Source: Ga0077555 sp963761475
GTDB taxonomy: Bacteria > Pseudomonadota > Alphaproteobacteria > Rhizobiales > Hyphomicrobiaceae
Direction of reading: 5' to 3'
Length of the DNA: 64,000 nucleotides
NCBI GenBank assembly: GCA_963761475.1
Contig: CAVXGT010000007.1
Span: 46,316 to 110,315, forward strand
Positions within the stretch are counted from its first letter, which is position 1. Every line of letters begins with the position of its first letter. The notes beneath the pieces were generated by a model. The model did no database searches, was not told where the DNA came from, and worked only from the letters and a program-made list of their open reading frames with translations. Positions 55,147-62,480 of the stretch are shown piece by piece. Position numbers and translations under genes: made by a program.

Positions 55147-55902
55147 ATGGCAACGAACAAGGTCGCGATCATCACTGGCGGCGGCACCGGCATCGGCCGG
55201 GCTGCGGCTCTCCATCTCCAGGCCGACGGCTGGGACGTTTCCGTTGCCGGCCGCCGCAAGGAGGAGCTCGACAAGACCGTCGCCATGGCCAAGGTCGGTG
55301 GCGGGCGCATGCTCGCGGTGCCGTGCGACGTCACCAAGCAGGACCAGGTCAAGAAGCTCTTCGCCGACACTAAGGCCGCATTCGGCCGCGTCGATTTCCT
55401 ATTCAACAATGCTGGCATGGGCTTGCCCGCAGGCCCCATGGAGGACATCAAGCTCGAGGACTGGCAGCGCGTTGTCGATTTGAACCTGACGGCCTGCTTC
55501 ATGTGCGCCCAGGAGGCGATCCGCATGTTCAAGGCGCAGTCGCCGCAAGGGGGCAGGATCGTCAACAACGGCTCGATCTCGGCCCACGCCCCCCGGCCCA
55601 TGTCCGTGGCCTACACTGCCACCAAGCACGCCATCACCGGCCTTACCAAGACGATCGCGCTCGATGGCCGCCCCTTCAACATCGCCTGCGGCCAGCTCGA
55701 CATCGGCAATGCCGACACCAACATGGGCGGGCGTATGAAGGCCGGCGTGCCCCAGCCGCGCGGCGACATCATGCCCGAGCCCGTGTTCGACGTGGATCAC
55801 TGCGGCTCGGCCATCCGCTACATGGCCTCGCTGCCCCTCGACACCAACGTGCTGACCATGACGATCAAGGCCAGCGCCATGCCATTCGAAGGCCGCGGCT
55901 GA
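55147..55902 (+). CDS. SDR-family oxidoreductase
   Basis: A 251-residue short-chain dehydrogenase. Cofactor site TGGGTGIGRAAAL, NNAGMG, Ser in NNGSISA and catalytic YTATKHA. C-terminus (LTMTIKASAMPFEGRG) matches the SDR family that acts on 3-oxo acids or sugars. The ATG at 55147 follows GAGGAGTGCCGCCC; a GTG three codons before is less likely. It is divergent from the DapA-like gene. Confidence 0.92.
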   Translation: MATNKVAIITGGGTGIGRAAALHLQADGWDVSVAGRRKEELDKTVAMAKVGGGRMLAVPCDVTKQDQVKKLFADTKAAFGRVDFLFNNAGMGLPAGPMEDIKLEDWQRVVDLNLTACFMCAQEAIRMFKAQSPQGGRIVNNGSISAHAPRPMSVAYTATKHAITGLTKTIALDGRPFNIACGQLDIGNADTNMGGRMKAGVPQPRGDIMPEPVFDVDHCGSAIRYMASLPLDTNVLTMTIKASAMPFEGRG

Positions 55903-56000
55903 CGCCGCCGGCGTAGCACGTGCGCGCCGCACTCACGACAAGTCGCCGGGATCTGATCCATATCAATACGCCAGCGCCCGGCGCTTCATAACAATGCGCG

Positions 56001-56387
56001 ATGATCCGTTTCCGCCATTTCGGGCGCAGCGCACTTGCCGGCGTCTTGCTCTCCCTTGCAATCGCAATACAAGGGGGATGCCATCTGTTGGCGGGCGGCG
56101 ACCGCGTGTCAGCGTTGGCGCCAGGCCTCGATCACACTGAAATCTGCTTTGGCGGTTCCAAATCTGGTTCGAGGCTGCCGCCCGGCACGCCCGATGCGGC
56201 GAAGTGCTGTGCGTTCTGCGTTAGCTGCAATGTATCGCTGCTCCCCGAGCGAGCCAGGATCCGGCCGCCGGCTGACGCCGTGCGGACATCGCCTATCGCG
56301 CCCCAGTCGATTGGCGGCCTGCGTGACGCGCTCACCGACCGCACGGCAATGGCGCGCGGGCCACCGAGCTGGCGTCACCTGGTCTGA
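56001..56387 (+). CDS. Cys-rich exported protein, DUF2946-like
   Basis: A 128-residue protein with an N-terminal hydrophobic signal (ALAGVLLSLAIAIQGG). The mature part has a Cys cluster (EICFGG, then KCCAFCVSCNVSLL) resembling DUF2946, a family often beside copper or cobalt genes. The CC-x2-C-x2-C arrangement could bind a metal. No ribosome site is obvious. It is followed 76 bases later by an exported DsrE protein, and a joint role in metal or sulfur handling in the periplasm is inferred. Confidence 0.55.
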   Translation: MIRFRHFGRSALAGVLLSLAIAIQGGCHLLAGGDRVSALAPGLDHTEICFGGSKSGSRLPPGTPDAAKCCAFCVSCNVSLLPERARIRPPADAVRTSPIAPQSIGGLRDALTDRTAMARGPPSWRHLV

Positions 56388-56463
56388 GCCAAATCGCAAA
56401 ACATCCTCTGTGCGCCGGCCGGACCATCGGGTCACGGACGCGCCTTCGATCGAAAGAAATCAC

Positions 56464-56883
56464 ATGAAGACCCTGAAAATCGCTGCTCTGGCGGTATCAC
56501 TGCTGCTTGCACCACACGCCGTTCCGGTTCAAGCCGGCGACAACGATCCCCTGTTCGTCAACCTGCTCACCCGAGAGCCCCACCGCACTCGCATGGCGCT
56601 GAGCTTCAGCCATAACCAGCTCCAGCGCGGCCATCCCGTCACAGTGTTCTTCAACGACCAGGGGGTCGTCGTTCTGTCGAAAAAGAACGCCAAGGCCTTC
56701 GCGGAGCATCAAAAGCTGATCTCAGATTTGATGAGGAAGGGTGCCCAGGTTCTCGCCTGTCCGATGTGCATGAAGCATTACGGAGTTGAACACGCCGATC
56801 TGCTCGATGGGGTCAAGGTGGGCAATCCAGAGCTGACTGGCGCAGCTTTGTTCAAGGACAACACCAAGACCTTGACCTGGTAG
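56464..56883 (+). CDS. exported DsrE/DsrF-like protein
   Basis: A 139-residue protein. A cleavable signal peptide (IAALAVSLLLAPHAVPVQA) is followed by a DsrE-like fold: LFVNLLTREPHRTRMALSFS, then GHPVTVFFNDQGVVVLSKKN and VLACPMCMKHYGVEHADLLD with two cysteines (CPMC). This Cys position corresponds to the sulfur-carrying Cys of DsrE/TusD relatives. The gene ends in a Rho-independent terminator. An exported version suggests periplasmic sulfur or redox chemistry. Confidence 0.82.
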   Translation: MKTLKIAALAVSLLLAPHAVPVQAGDNDPLFVNLLTREPHRTRMALSFSHNQLQRGHPVTVFFNDQGVVVLSKKNAKAFAEHQKLISDLMRKGAQVLACPMCMKHYGVEHADLLDGVKVGNPELTGAALFKDNTKTLTW

Positions 56884-57003
56884 CACCGACTGGGTGATGA
56901 AGGCTGCGGACCTCTCGAACACCTGATTTGGTGGCGCCATGCGCGAGGGTGTCGCGATTTCGTCACCTTGTCCGGTCACAGGTCCACAGTCGTAGGACTG
57001 GCA

Positions 57004-57035
57004 GCCTCCGGCGCTCGCGCGCCGGCAGGCTTTTT
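57004..57035 (+). terminator. Rho-independent terminator after the DsrE gene
   Basis: CCGGCGC-TCGC-GCGCCGG (57008-57025), flanked by GCC/GGC pairs, is followed directly by TTTTT at 57031-57035. It isolates the DsrE gene from the MscS gene that starts at 57068. Confidence 0.85.
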
Positions 57036-57067
57036 GTGTTGGTATTCGCAATTGAAAGGGGACTGAT

Positions 57068-58204
57068 ATGACCGACGCGGCCTCGGTCGATCTATTTACG
57101 CGCCTGTTGGATTGGTCGCAGAGCATCGACCTCGCCATTGGCATCTGGCTCGGTGGATCGTTGATGTTGGGCATCGGCCTCTACGTCTTCGGGCGCCTGA
57201 TCATACGCTTCCTGGTTCGCCGCAAGGTGTCGGGCTATCGCACGTTGCGCCGCATGCGCGGTCCCGTGGCGCTGCTCGCCCTGCTCGTGTTCTTGTGGCT
57301 TTCCGTGCCGGTCGCCGACTTCACTCCAGGGGTCCGCCAGATCGCCGAGCACGCCTTGCTCATCGGCCTGGTCTTACTGGGCGGATGGACGGCGCTTCTC
57401 GCCATCGGCGCCACCACCGCCTACCTCGCACGCACCAATCGTCTGGATGTCGAGGACAATCTCGAGGCTCGCCGCCTGCATACGCAGATGAGCATCCTCA
57501 AGCGCGCCGGCGAGATTGTGGTCGTGCTCACGACCACCGCCGGCGTCCTCATGACCTTTCCTGCCGTCCGCCACATCGGCCTCTCCATGTTCGCCTCTGC
57601 TGGCGTCGCGGGCCTGGTGCTCGGTCTTGCCGCCCGCCCGATCCTCTCCAACCTGATCGCCGGTATTCAGATCGCGATCACCCAGCCGATCCGCCTCGAC
57701 GACGTGGTGATCGTCGAGGGCGAATGGGGTTGGATCGAGGAGATCACGGCCACGTATGTCGTCGTCCGCGTCTGGGATTTGCGGCGTCTCATCGTGCCCT
57801 TGTCACATTTCATCGAAAAGCCATTCGAGAACTGGACGCGCAAGAACCCCGCCCTCATAGGCACGGTGAGCTGGCACTTGGACTTCCGCGCTCCCCTCGA
57901 TGAAATGCGCGCCACGTTGACTGAGCTGGTTACCGACGACCCGGCCTGGGACCGCAACGTCGCCAGCATTCAGGTGACCGGCAGTGACAAGACCAGCATC
58001 GAGGTGCGCGCCCTCGTCAGCGCCCGCAATTCCTCCGACGTGTGGAATCTGCGCTGCAGGGTGCGCGAGGGCATGCTGACGTGGCTGCGCAACGCCCATC
58101 CCGAAGCCTTGCCCCATCAGCGCGCTGAGATCCTGGCGACGCTTCCAGGAGAGCGCCGCCCACAATCGGTATCGGCCGCCACTGCCGAAGGCGTAGCATC
58201 TTAG
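57068..58204 (+). CDS. mechanosensitive channel, MscS family
   Basis: A 378-residue channel with four membrane segments. The pore helix segment (VAGLVLGLAARPILSNLIAG) and the beta domain (IRLDDVVIVEGEWGWIEEIT, then RLIVPLSHFIEKPFENWTR) are clear. It releases solutes in hypo-osmotic stress. Start follows AAAGGGGACTGAT. Convergent with the following minus-strand gene. Confidence 0.9.
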   Translation: MTDAASVDLFTRLLDWSQSIDLAIGIWLGGSLMLGIGLYVFGRLIIRFLVRRKVSGYRTLRRMRGPVALLALLVFLWLSVPVADFTPGVRQIAEHALLIGLVLLGGWTALLAIGATTAYLARTNRLDVEDNLEARRLHTQMSILKRAGEIVVVLTTTAGVLMTFPAVRHIGLSMFASAGVAGLVLGLAARPILSNLIAGIQIAITQPIRLDDVVIVEGEWGWIEEITATYVVVRVWDLRRLIVPLSHFIEKPFENWTRKNPALIGTVSWHLDFRAPLDEMRATLTELVTDDPAWDRNVASIQVTGSDKTSIEVRALVSARNSSDVWNLRCRVREGMLTWLRNAHPEALPHQRAEILATLPGERRPQSVSAATAEGVAS

Positions 58205-58238
58205 GCGCATCAAATAAGCCAGCCTGCGCTGGCCACGA

Positions 58239-59106
58239 TCAGGTCAGCGGCCCGGATTGGCCCGGGTTCTCCTCGTCGCCAACAGGCAGGCTGCGCACGC
58301 CCTGGCCCCGGCCGCGGTCGTCGCCGTTGGCGATCGCCCGCCACGGTTTCGCCGTGGTGTGCTCCTTGTCGTAGAGCGCCTTGAGAAAGGCATCGATTCT
58401 CGGGATCGGGCGGGCTTGCGATGTCGGTCTGCTCACGCTCGGTCGTCTGCAGCGCGCGGGCCCAATCGGGTGCCCCGGACTTCTTGTGCCGCCGCCCGCC
58501 CCACGCCGTCATGGCGCGGTCGGGCGCTTCGAGGTCGAGTTCTTCCAGGAACGGCTCGCGCAGTGCGTAGAACGCCTGCAGAATGGCGTCGCGCGCCAGC
58601 TTGCGGTCCTGCGCCGTGATCGTCGCCGCCTTGCTCGGATCGAGAGACTGAAGGGCTCGGCGCATATCGTGCAGCGGCGCGAACGGATAGAGCCCGATCA
58701 GCTCCTCCGTCTCGCCGACGTTGGCATAGACTGTGCGCATGTTGTCGAGCGTTTCGGACATGGCGAGGAAGGCTCGCATGTAGGCCTCGGGGTTCGGTGT
58801 ATCCAGCTGCGTGTAGGCAAGCAGCGCTGACTTCGCCTTCACGATCTCCCGCCACTCCTCCTTCAGCGCCTCGATGAAGCTCTGCCGCTTCTGGAAAACG
58901 CCGGCGAGATAGGTCGCCACCACCGTGATGAACACCAACGCCATGTCCTTGAGGTAATCGTAGATGCTTTTGGCGATCGCCTCAGCGCCCGTCCCCGCGA
59001 TGCCCGGAATATGCTCGGCAAGCCGTGTGAACAACGCCACCACCAGCACGACGACCAGCAGAATGTAGGATTTGGTGAGTGTCCGGCGCAACTTCGAGCG
59101 TGTCAT
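58239..59106 (-). pseudogene. membrane protein of unknown function, frameshifted near its C-terminus
   Basis: About 289 residues when repaired. Two N-terminal membrane segments (ILLVVVLVVALFTRLAEHIPG and ALVFITVVATYLAGVFQ) precede a long helical cytoplasmic domain. After EREQTDIASP the frame ends in an improbable arginine tail; shifting one base near 58405-58425 gives PIPRIDAFLKALYDKEHTTA and a natural stop at 58239. No family recognised. Confidence 0.7.
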
Positions 59107-59142
59107 GAGGGCAAAAACTTTCGCGAAATTGGATTTGCAACT

Positions 59143-59772
59143 TTAGCCGTCAACTCTGGCGGAAGCATGGAGCTTCGGCGCATAGCCCCGCGCCAGGATG
59201 GCAACGATCGACGGCGGGGTCAGCACCGCCGCGTGGCCCAGGCTCGGCCGCGGCCGCCGGTCAGCATACCCCTCGGGCGTCCACGTCAGAATTTCTCCAT
59301 CCATCACCAGCCCCGCACCTCCGGCCTGACGCACGAAACTGCCGGTTGGCAACGTTGTCCAGGCACGCTCGTGCACGACCTTCGCGCCACCGCGCGCGAC
59401 CCGCTCGCCGTGCAACACCCGGTCCATCTCGTCCGCCCGTGCGCGTTCGGCCTCGCCATGCACAGAGGCAAACAGCACCGCGAAACGCTCGGCGTCTTCC
59501 CGCCGACACTCGAAGCAGGGCCGATGCCCCGCCGCCAGCGCCGTCGCCTCGTCGAGAAAGAACAGCTCCGTATACCGGCCCGGCTGCATGACCTCCCGAT
59601 GCCTGCCCTTGAACGCGAGCTTGCAACAGATCCATTGTCGGCTCGCCCATCGCCGCCGTCCGAGTTGGCGGTTGTGGCTATGCAACGCCCCGCCGCGGTT
59701 GCCGAGCATCGTCCCACGCGCGCTGACGGCAACAATCTCGCCTTCGGGCGTGACTCGGTTCTGGAGCGCCAT
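59143..59772 (-). CDS. conserved hypothetical protein with a CxxC motif
   Basis: A 209-residue protein conserved in Hyphomicrobiales as I recall it. The N-terminus reads MALQNRVTPEGEIVAV, then GNRGGALHSHNRQLGRRRWA and ELFFLDEATALAAGHRPCFE, with HRPCFECRREDAERFA supplying a CxxC site. The domain around ADEMDRVLHGERVARGGAKV is helical. It may bind zinc like an HNH-related fold; the function is unknown. Divergent from the enoyl-CoA hydratase gene with only 46 bases between. Confidence 0.78.
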   Translation of the reverse strand: MALQNRVTPEGEIVAVSARGTMLGNRGGALHSHNRQLGRRRWASRQWICCKLAFKGRHREVMQPGRYTELFFLDEATALAAGHRPCFECRREDAERFAVLFASVHGEAERARADEMDRVLHGERVARGGAKVVHERAWTTLPTGSFVRQAGGAGLVMDGEILTWTPEGYADRRPRPSLGHAAVLTPPSIVAILARGYAPKLHASARVDG

Positions 59773-59818
59773 TGCACAATCTGCCAGTGTGGGTGCGGAA
59801 AACATACGGAGGACCACC

Positions 59819-60610
59819 ATGGCCGATGCCGGTGTCAGTGTGAAGATTGAGGAGCGAGGCGAGGGCGCCCGAATTGCCACAGTGACGATCGACAACCAGG
59901 CGCGCCTGAATTGCCTCTCGACGCCGCTGATCGTGGCCCTGCAAGCGGCCTTCGACGACGTCGGGCGCGATCCGGCCGTCAGGGCTGTGGTCCTGACCGG
60001 TGCCGGCAACCGCGCCTTCATCGGAGGCGCCGACCTCAACGAGCTCGGCGGCTTGTGCGCCGACAGTGGCCGCCTGTTCATCACTCGTTTGCATCAGGCC
60101 TGCAAGGCCATTCGCACCTGTCCCGCTCCCGTGATCGCCCGCGTTAACGGGTTTTGCCTTGGTGCAGGCCTCGAGATTGCGGCCTCCGCTGACATGCGCA
60201 TCGTTGCCGAGGGCGCCGTGCTCGGCATGCCAGAGGTCGTGATGGGCCTGCCGTCCGTGGTCGAAGCGGCGCTCCTACCGGGCCTGATCGGCTGGGGCAA
60301 GACGCGCGAGATCCTGCTGACCGGCGAGACCTTCGGCGCCTGCGAGGCCGAGGCCATGGGATTTGCCCAGAAGGTGGCGGCGCCGGCCGACCTCGACGCC
60401 GGCGTCGAGCATTGGCTCACCCTGCTGCTGAAGGCCACCCCACTGGCGGTCCGCGGGCAAAAGGCATTGATGAACCGCTGGCAGCGCGTCCCCGTCGACG
60501 AGGGGATTTATGCCGGCATCGATGCCCTGTCCGATGCCTACAAGACCGGCGAGCCCCAGGCAGCCATCGCGGCCTTCTTCGCTGAGAAAGCCAGGCACAA
60601 GGCCCGCTAG
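59819..60610 (+). CDS. enoyl-CoA hydratase/isomerase family protein
   Basis: A 263-residue crotonase. Oxyanion-hole segments NRAFIGGADLNELGG and GFCLGAGLEIAASADMRI, then VLGMPEVVMGLPSVVEA with the catalytic Glu. It hydrates or isomerises acyl-CoAs. The start follows CGGAGGACCACC. Its stop overlaps the stop of the convergent glycosyltransferase in a shared CTAG. Confidence 0.9.
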   Translation: MADAGVSVKIEERGEGARIATVTIDNQARLNCLSTPLIVALQAAFDDVGRDPAVRAVVLTGAGNRAFIGGADLNELGGLCADSGRLFITRLHQACKAIRTCPAPVIARVNGFCLGAGLEIAASADMRIVAEGAVLGMPEVVMGLPSVVEAALLPGLIGWGKTREILLTGETFGACEAEAMGFAQKVAAPADLDAGVEHWLTLLLKATPLAVRGQKALMNRWQRVPVDEGIYAGIDALSDAYKTGEPQAAIAAFFAEKARHKAR

Positions 60611-62094
60611 TCATCGCTGCGAGGCACGTCCGTGCGTCGTCGAATTGCCTCGCTCGTCAAGGCAGCGCGCGCATGTCGCTTGCGCCAGGAGGCCAATGCA
60701 AGCCAGCCCCACACCGGCAGCGCATGCACAAACGACCACCCATAAAGGTGGCGAAAGCCGAGTCCCTGGTTGGCGAGCGGCTGGAATAGGTAATAGAAGG
60801 CAAGTGTTGCCGATGCCAGCAGCAGCGGCCTGCAGTCGACTGCTGCTGCCAGCGGCAGGAACCAGAGCGCATACCAGGGAAACTGCGCGGGCGCGGCGTA
60901 GAACGTCACCGCGGCGATCGCCAGCGCCGTGCCGAGCAGACCCTCGAGGCTCTGCGCCGGCCGTCGCGCCAGCCACACGGCAAAGCTGCCGACCGCAATC
61001 GCGATCACGGCTCGGAGCGCCCTTTGCGCTGCCACAGACCCCGACGTCGCCTCGTAGATCCACCAACTGATCCAGGAGAACGGCCCGTTGTTGATCCACC
61101 AATACTCCGAATAGGCGACCAGCCCCGACTTCTGCCCGGCAAGCGCGGATACAATCAATGGCGCCAGCAGGACAGCCGAGACCACGCAGAACATCGCCGC
61201 GGCCTTGAGCACGGTGCCGCCACGCGCGTGCGTGAGGCGGGCGAGCAGCGGCACCAGCAGCACCGGCCAAAGCTTGACGCCGACGGCAAGCGCCAACAGC
61301 GCCGCACCGGTGAGCGAACGGCCCCGCCAGGTAGCGAGGCACGCACCCAGCACCAGCGGCGCCATTAGCGATTCCGTATGCACCGTGCCATGGCTCGACC
61401 AGACCACCAGCGGATTGGCCCAATAGAGCGCTGCCAGCAGCGGCGAACGCCCTGTTGCTGAGAGCAAAAACCAGATCAGGCCAGCCGCCGCCGCATCGCC
61501 CAGCAGATAAACCGCTCTCAAGCCGTCGAGTTTCAGCGGCGCAACAAGGCTCGCCAGAGCGAAGCCGATCTGCGCCGTGCCGGGATAGATGGTCGTCAGC
61601 TCGGGAAAGTTGATGCCAGCCAGAACGCCTGGAGCGCGATCCGCAATCTCTACCAGGCCGGCGGGCAGAGGGGCCCCGTCGAGGAACGCCTTCGGTGCGG
61701 TAGCGTAGGGGTTCTCGCCCGCCATCACCATCGCCCCATCCCACAGGTAACGGAAATAGTCGTCGTCGATGACCACGGGCACGCCATACCAGAACGCCCG
61801 CATTGCCAGACCAACGGCGATGATCCCGAGCACAGCCACCGTCGATACACGTTGGCGCGCCAGCGCCGTCGCTGCCGCCAGTCCGAGCAGCGCCGGCCCG
61901 CCGAGCAACGTCACCAGCGGTAAGATGTCGGACAGTGTTTTGAAGCTCGGTTGCGACCAACCGGGCGAGAGGTAGGCCATCACGCCCTGACTGGAGACCA
62001 GAACGAGGCCAGTCGCGAGCAGCAGCATGGTGCTGGCGACGCTGTGGCCTGTCTTGGCGAAATTCGTGCCGGTGTTGTCGTCTGCTGGTCTCAC
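60607..62094 (-). CDS. polytopic membrane glycosyltransferase (GT87/DUF2029-like)
   Basis: A 495-residue protein with about eleven membrane spans. VVIDDDYFRYLWDGAMVMAG, followed by ENPYATAPKAFL, is the signature of polyprenyl-phosphate-sugar-dependent mannosyltransferases. It would transfer a sugar from a lipid carrier on the outer face of the inner membrane, to glycolipid or polysaccharide. It probably starts with GTG at 62094. Overlaps the enoyl-CoA hydratase stop. Confidence 0.82.
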   Translation of the reverse strand: MRPADDNTGTNFAKTGHSVASTMLLLATGLVLVSSQGVMAYLSPGWSQPSFKTLSDILPLVTLLGGPALLGLAAATALARQRVSTVAVLGIIAVGLAMRAFWYGVPVVIDDDYFRYLWDGAMVMAGENPYATAPKAFLDGAPLPAGLVEIADRAPGVLAGINFPELTTIYPGTAQIGFALASLVAPLKLDGLRAVYLLGDAAAAGLIWFLLSATGRSPLLAALYWANPLVVWSSHGTVHTESLMAPLVLGACLATWRGRSLTGAALLALAVGVKLWPVLLVPLLARLTHARGGTVLKAAAMFCVVSAVLLAPLIVSALAGQKSGLVAYSEYWWINNGPFSWISWWIYEATSGSVAAQRALRAVIAIAVGSFAVWLARRPAQSLEGLLGTALAIAAVTFYAAPAQFPWYALWFLPLAAAVDCRPLLLASATLAFYYLFQPLANQGLGFRHLYGWSFVHALPVWGWLALASWRKRHARAALTSEAIRRRTDVPRSDD

Positions 62095-62264
62095 GCGCCC
62101 TCCCGGTTGTCACCGCGCATAGACGGTGGCGGCCGCGCGCACAACGTCCGCAGGCCAGTACACGCAAATGTCATCGCTGGCAGCGTGCCAAGCGGAGGTG
62201 ACGCGGGGGTGCCAATGATCATGTGCAACCCGGGCTCGCAAAGGCCGCCGATGCACCGCCGAGT

Positions 62265-62480
62265 TTATCCGGAGCGCTCGACGCCGTCGCGCGCCTTGGC
62301 GATTGCTTCCAGCACCGCCTGCGCATCACCGACCTGGTTGGCGAGCAGCAGCACCAGCCGCACGTTGAGACGGGCGCTCCCGGCCGCATCGAGCCCTTTG
62401 TGGGCCTCGATCAACGCCGCATAGACATCATCGCCGCCAGTCCCCAGGCGGAAGCCGGTGTCGAGCTTGCCCTCGCTCAT
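62265..62480 (-). CDS. DUF2783-domain small protein
   Basis: A 71-residue helical protein (DDVYAALIEAHKGLDAAGSA, then LNVRLVLLLANQVGDAQAVL). I recognise it as DUF2783, regularly next to FAD-dependent hydroxylases. The ATG overlaps the hydroxylase stop (ATGA at 62477-62480), so it is translationally coupled and may stabilise or modulate the enzyme. Confidence 0.85.
   Translation of the reverse strand: MSEGKLDTGFRLGTGGDDVYAALIEAHKGLDAAGSARLNVRLVLLLANQVGDAQAVLEAIAKARDGVERSG

Noticed and set aside
60611..62167. 518-codon minus-strand frame overlapping the glycosyltransferase
   Set aside because: Same strand but shifted frame, Arg/Gly-rich and without membrane segments; the 495-codon frame is the real gene.
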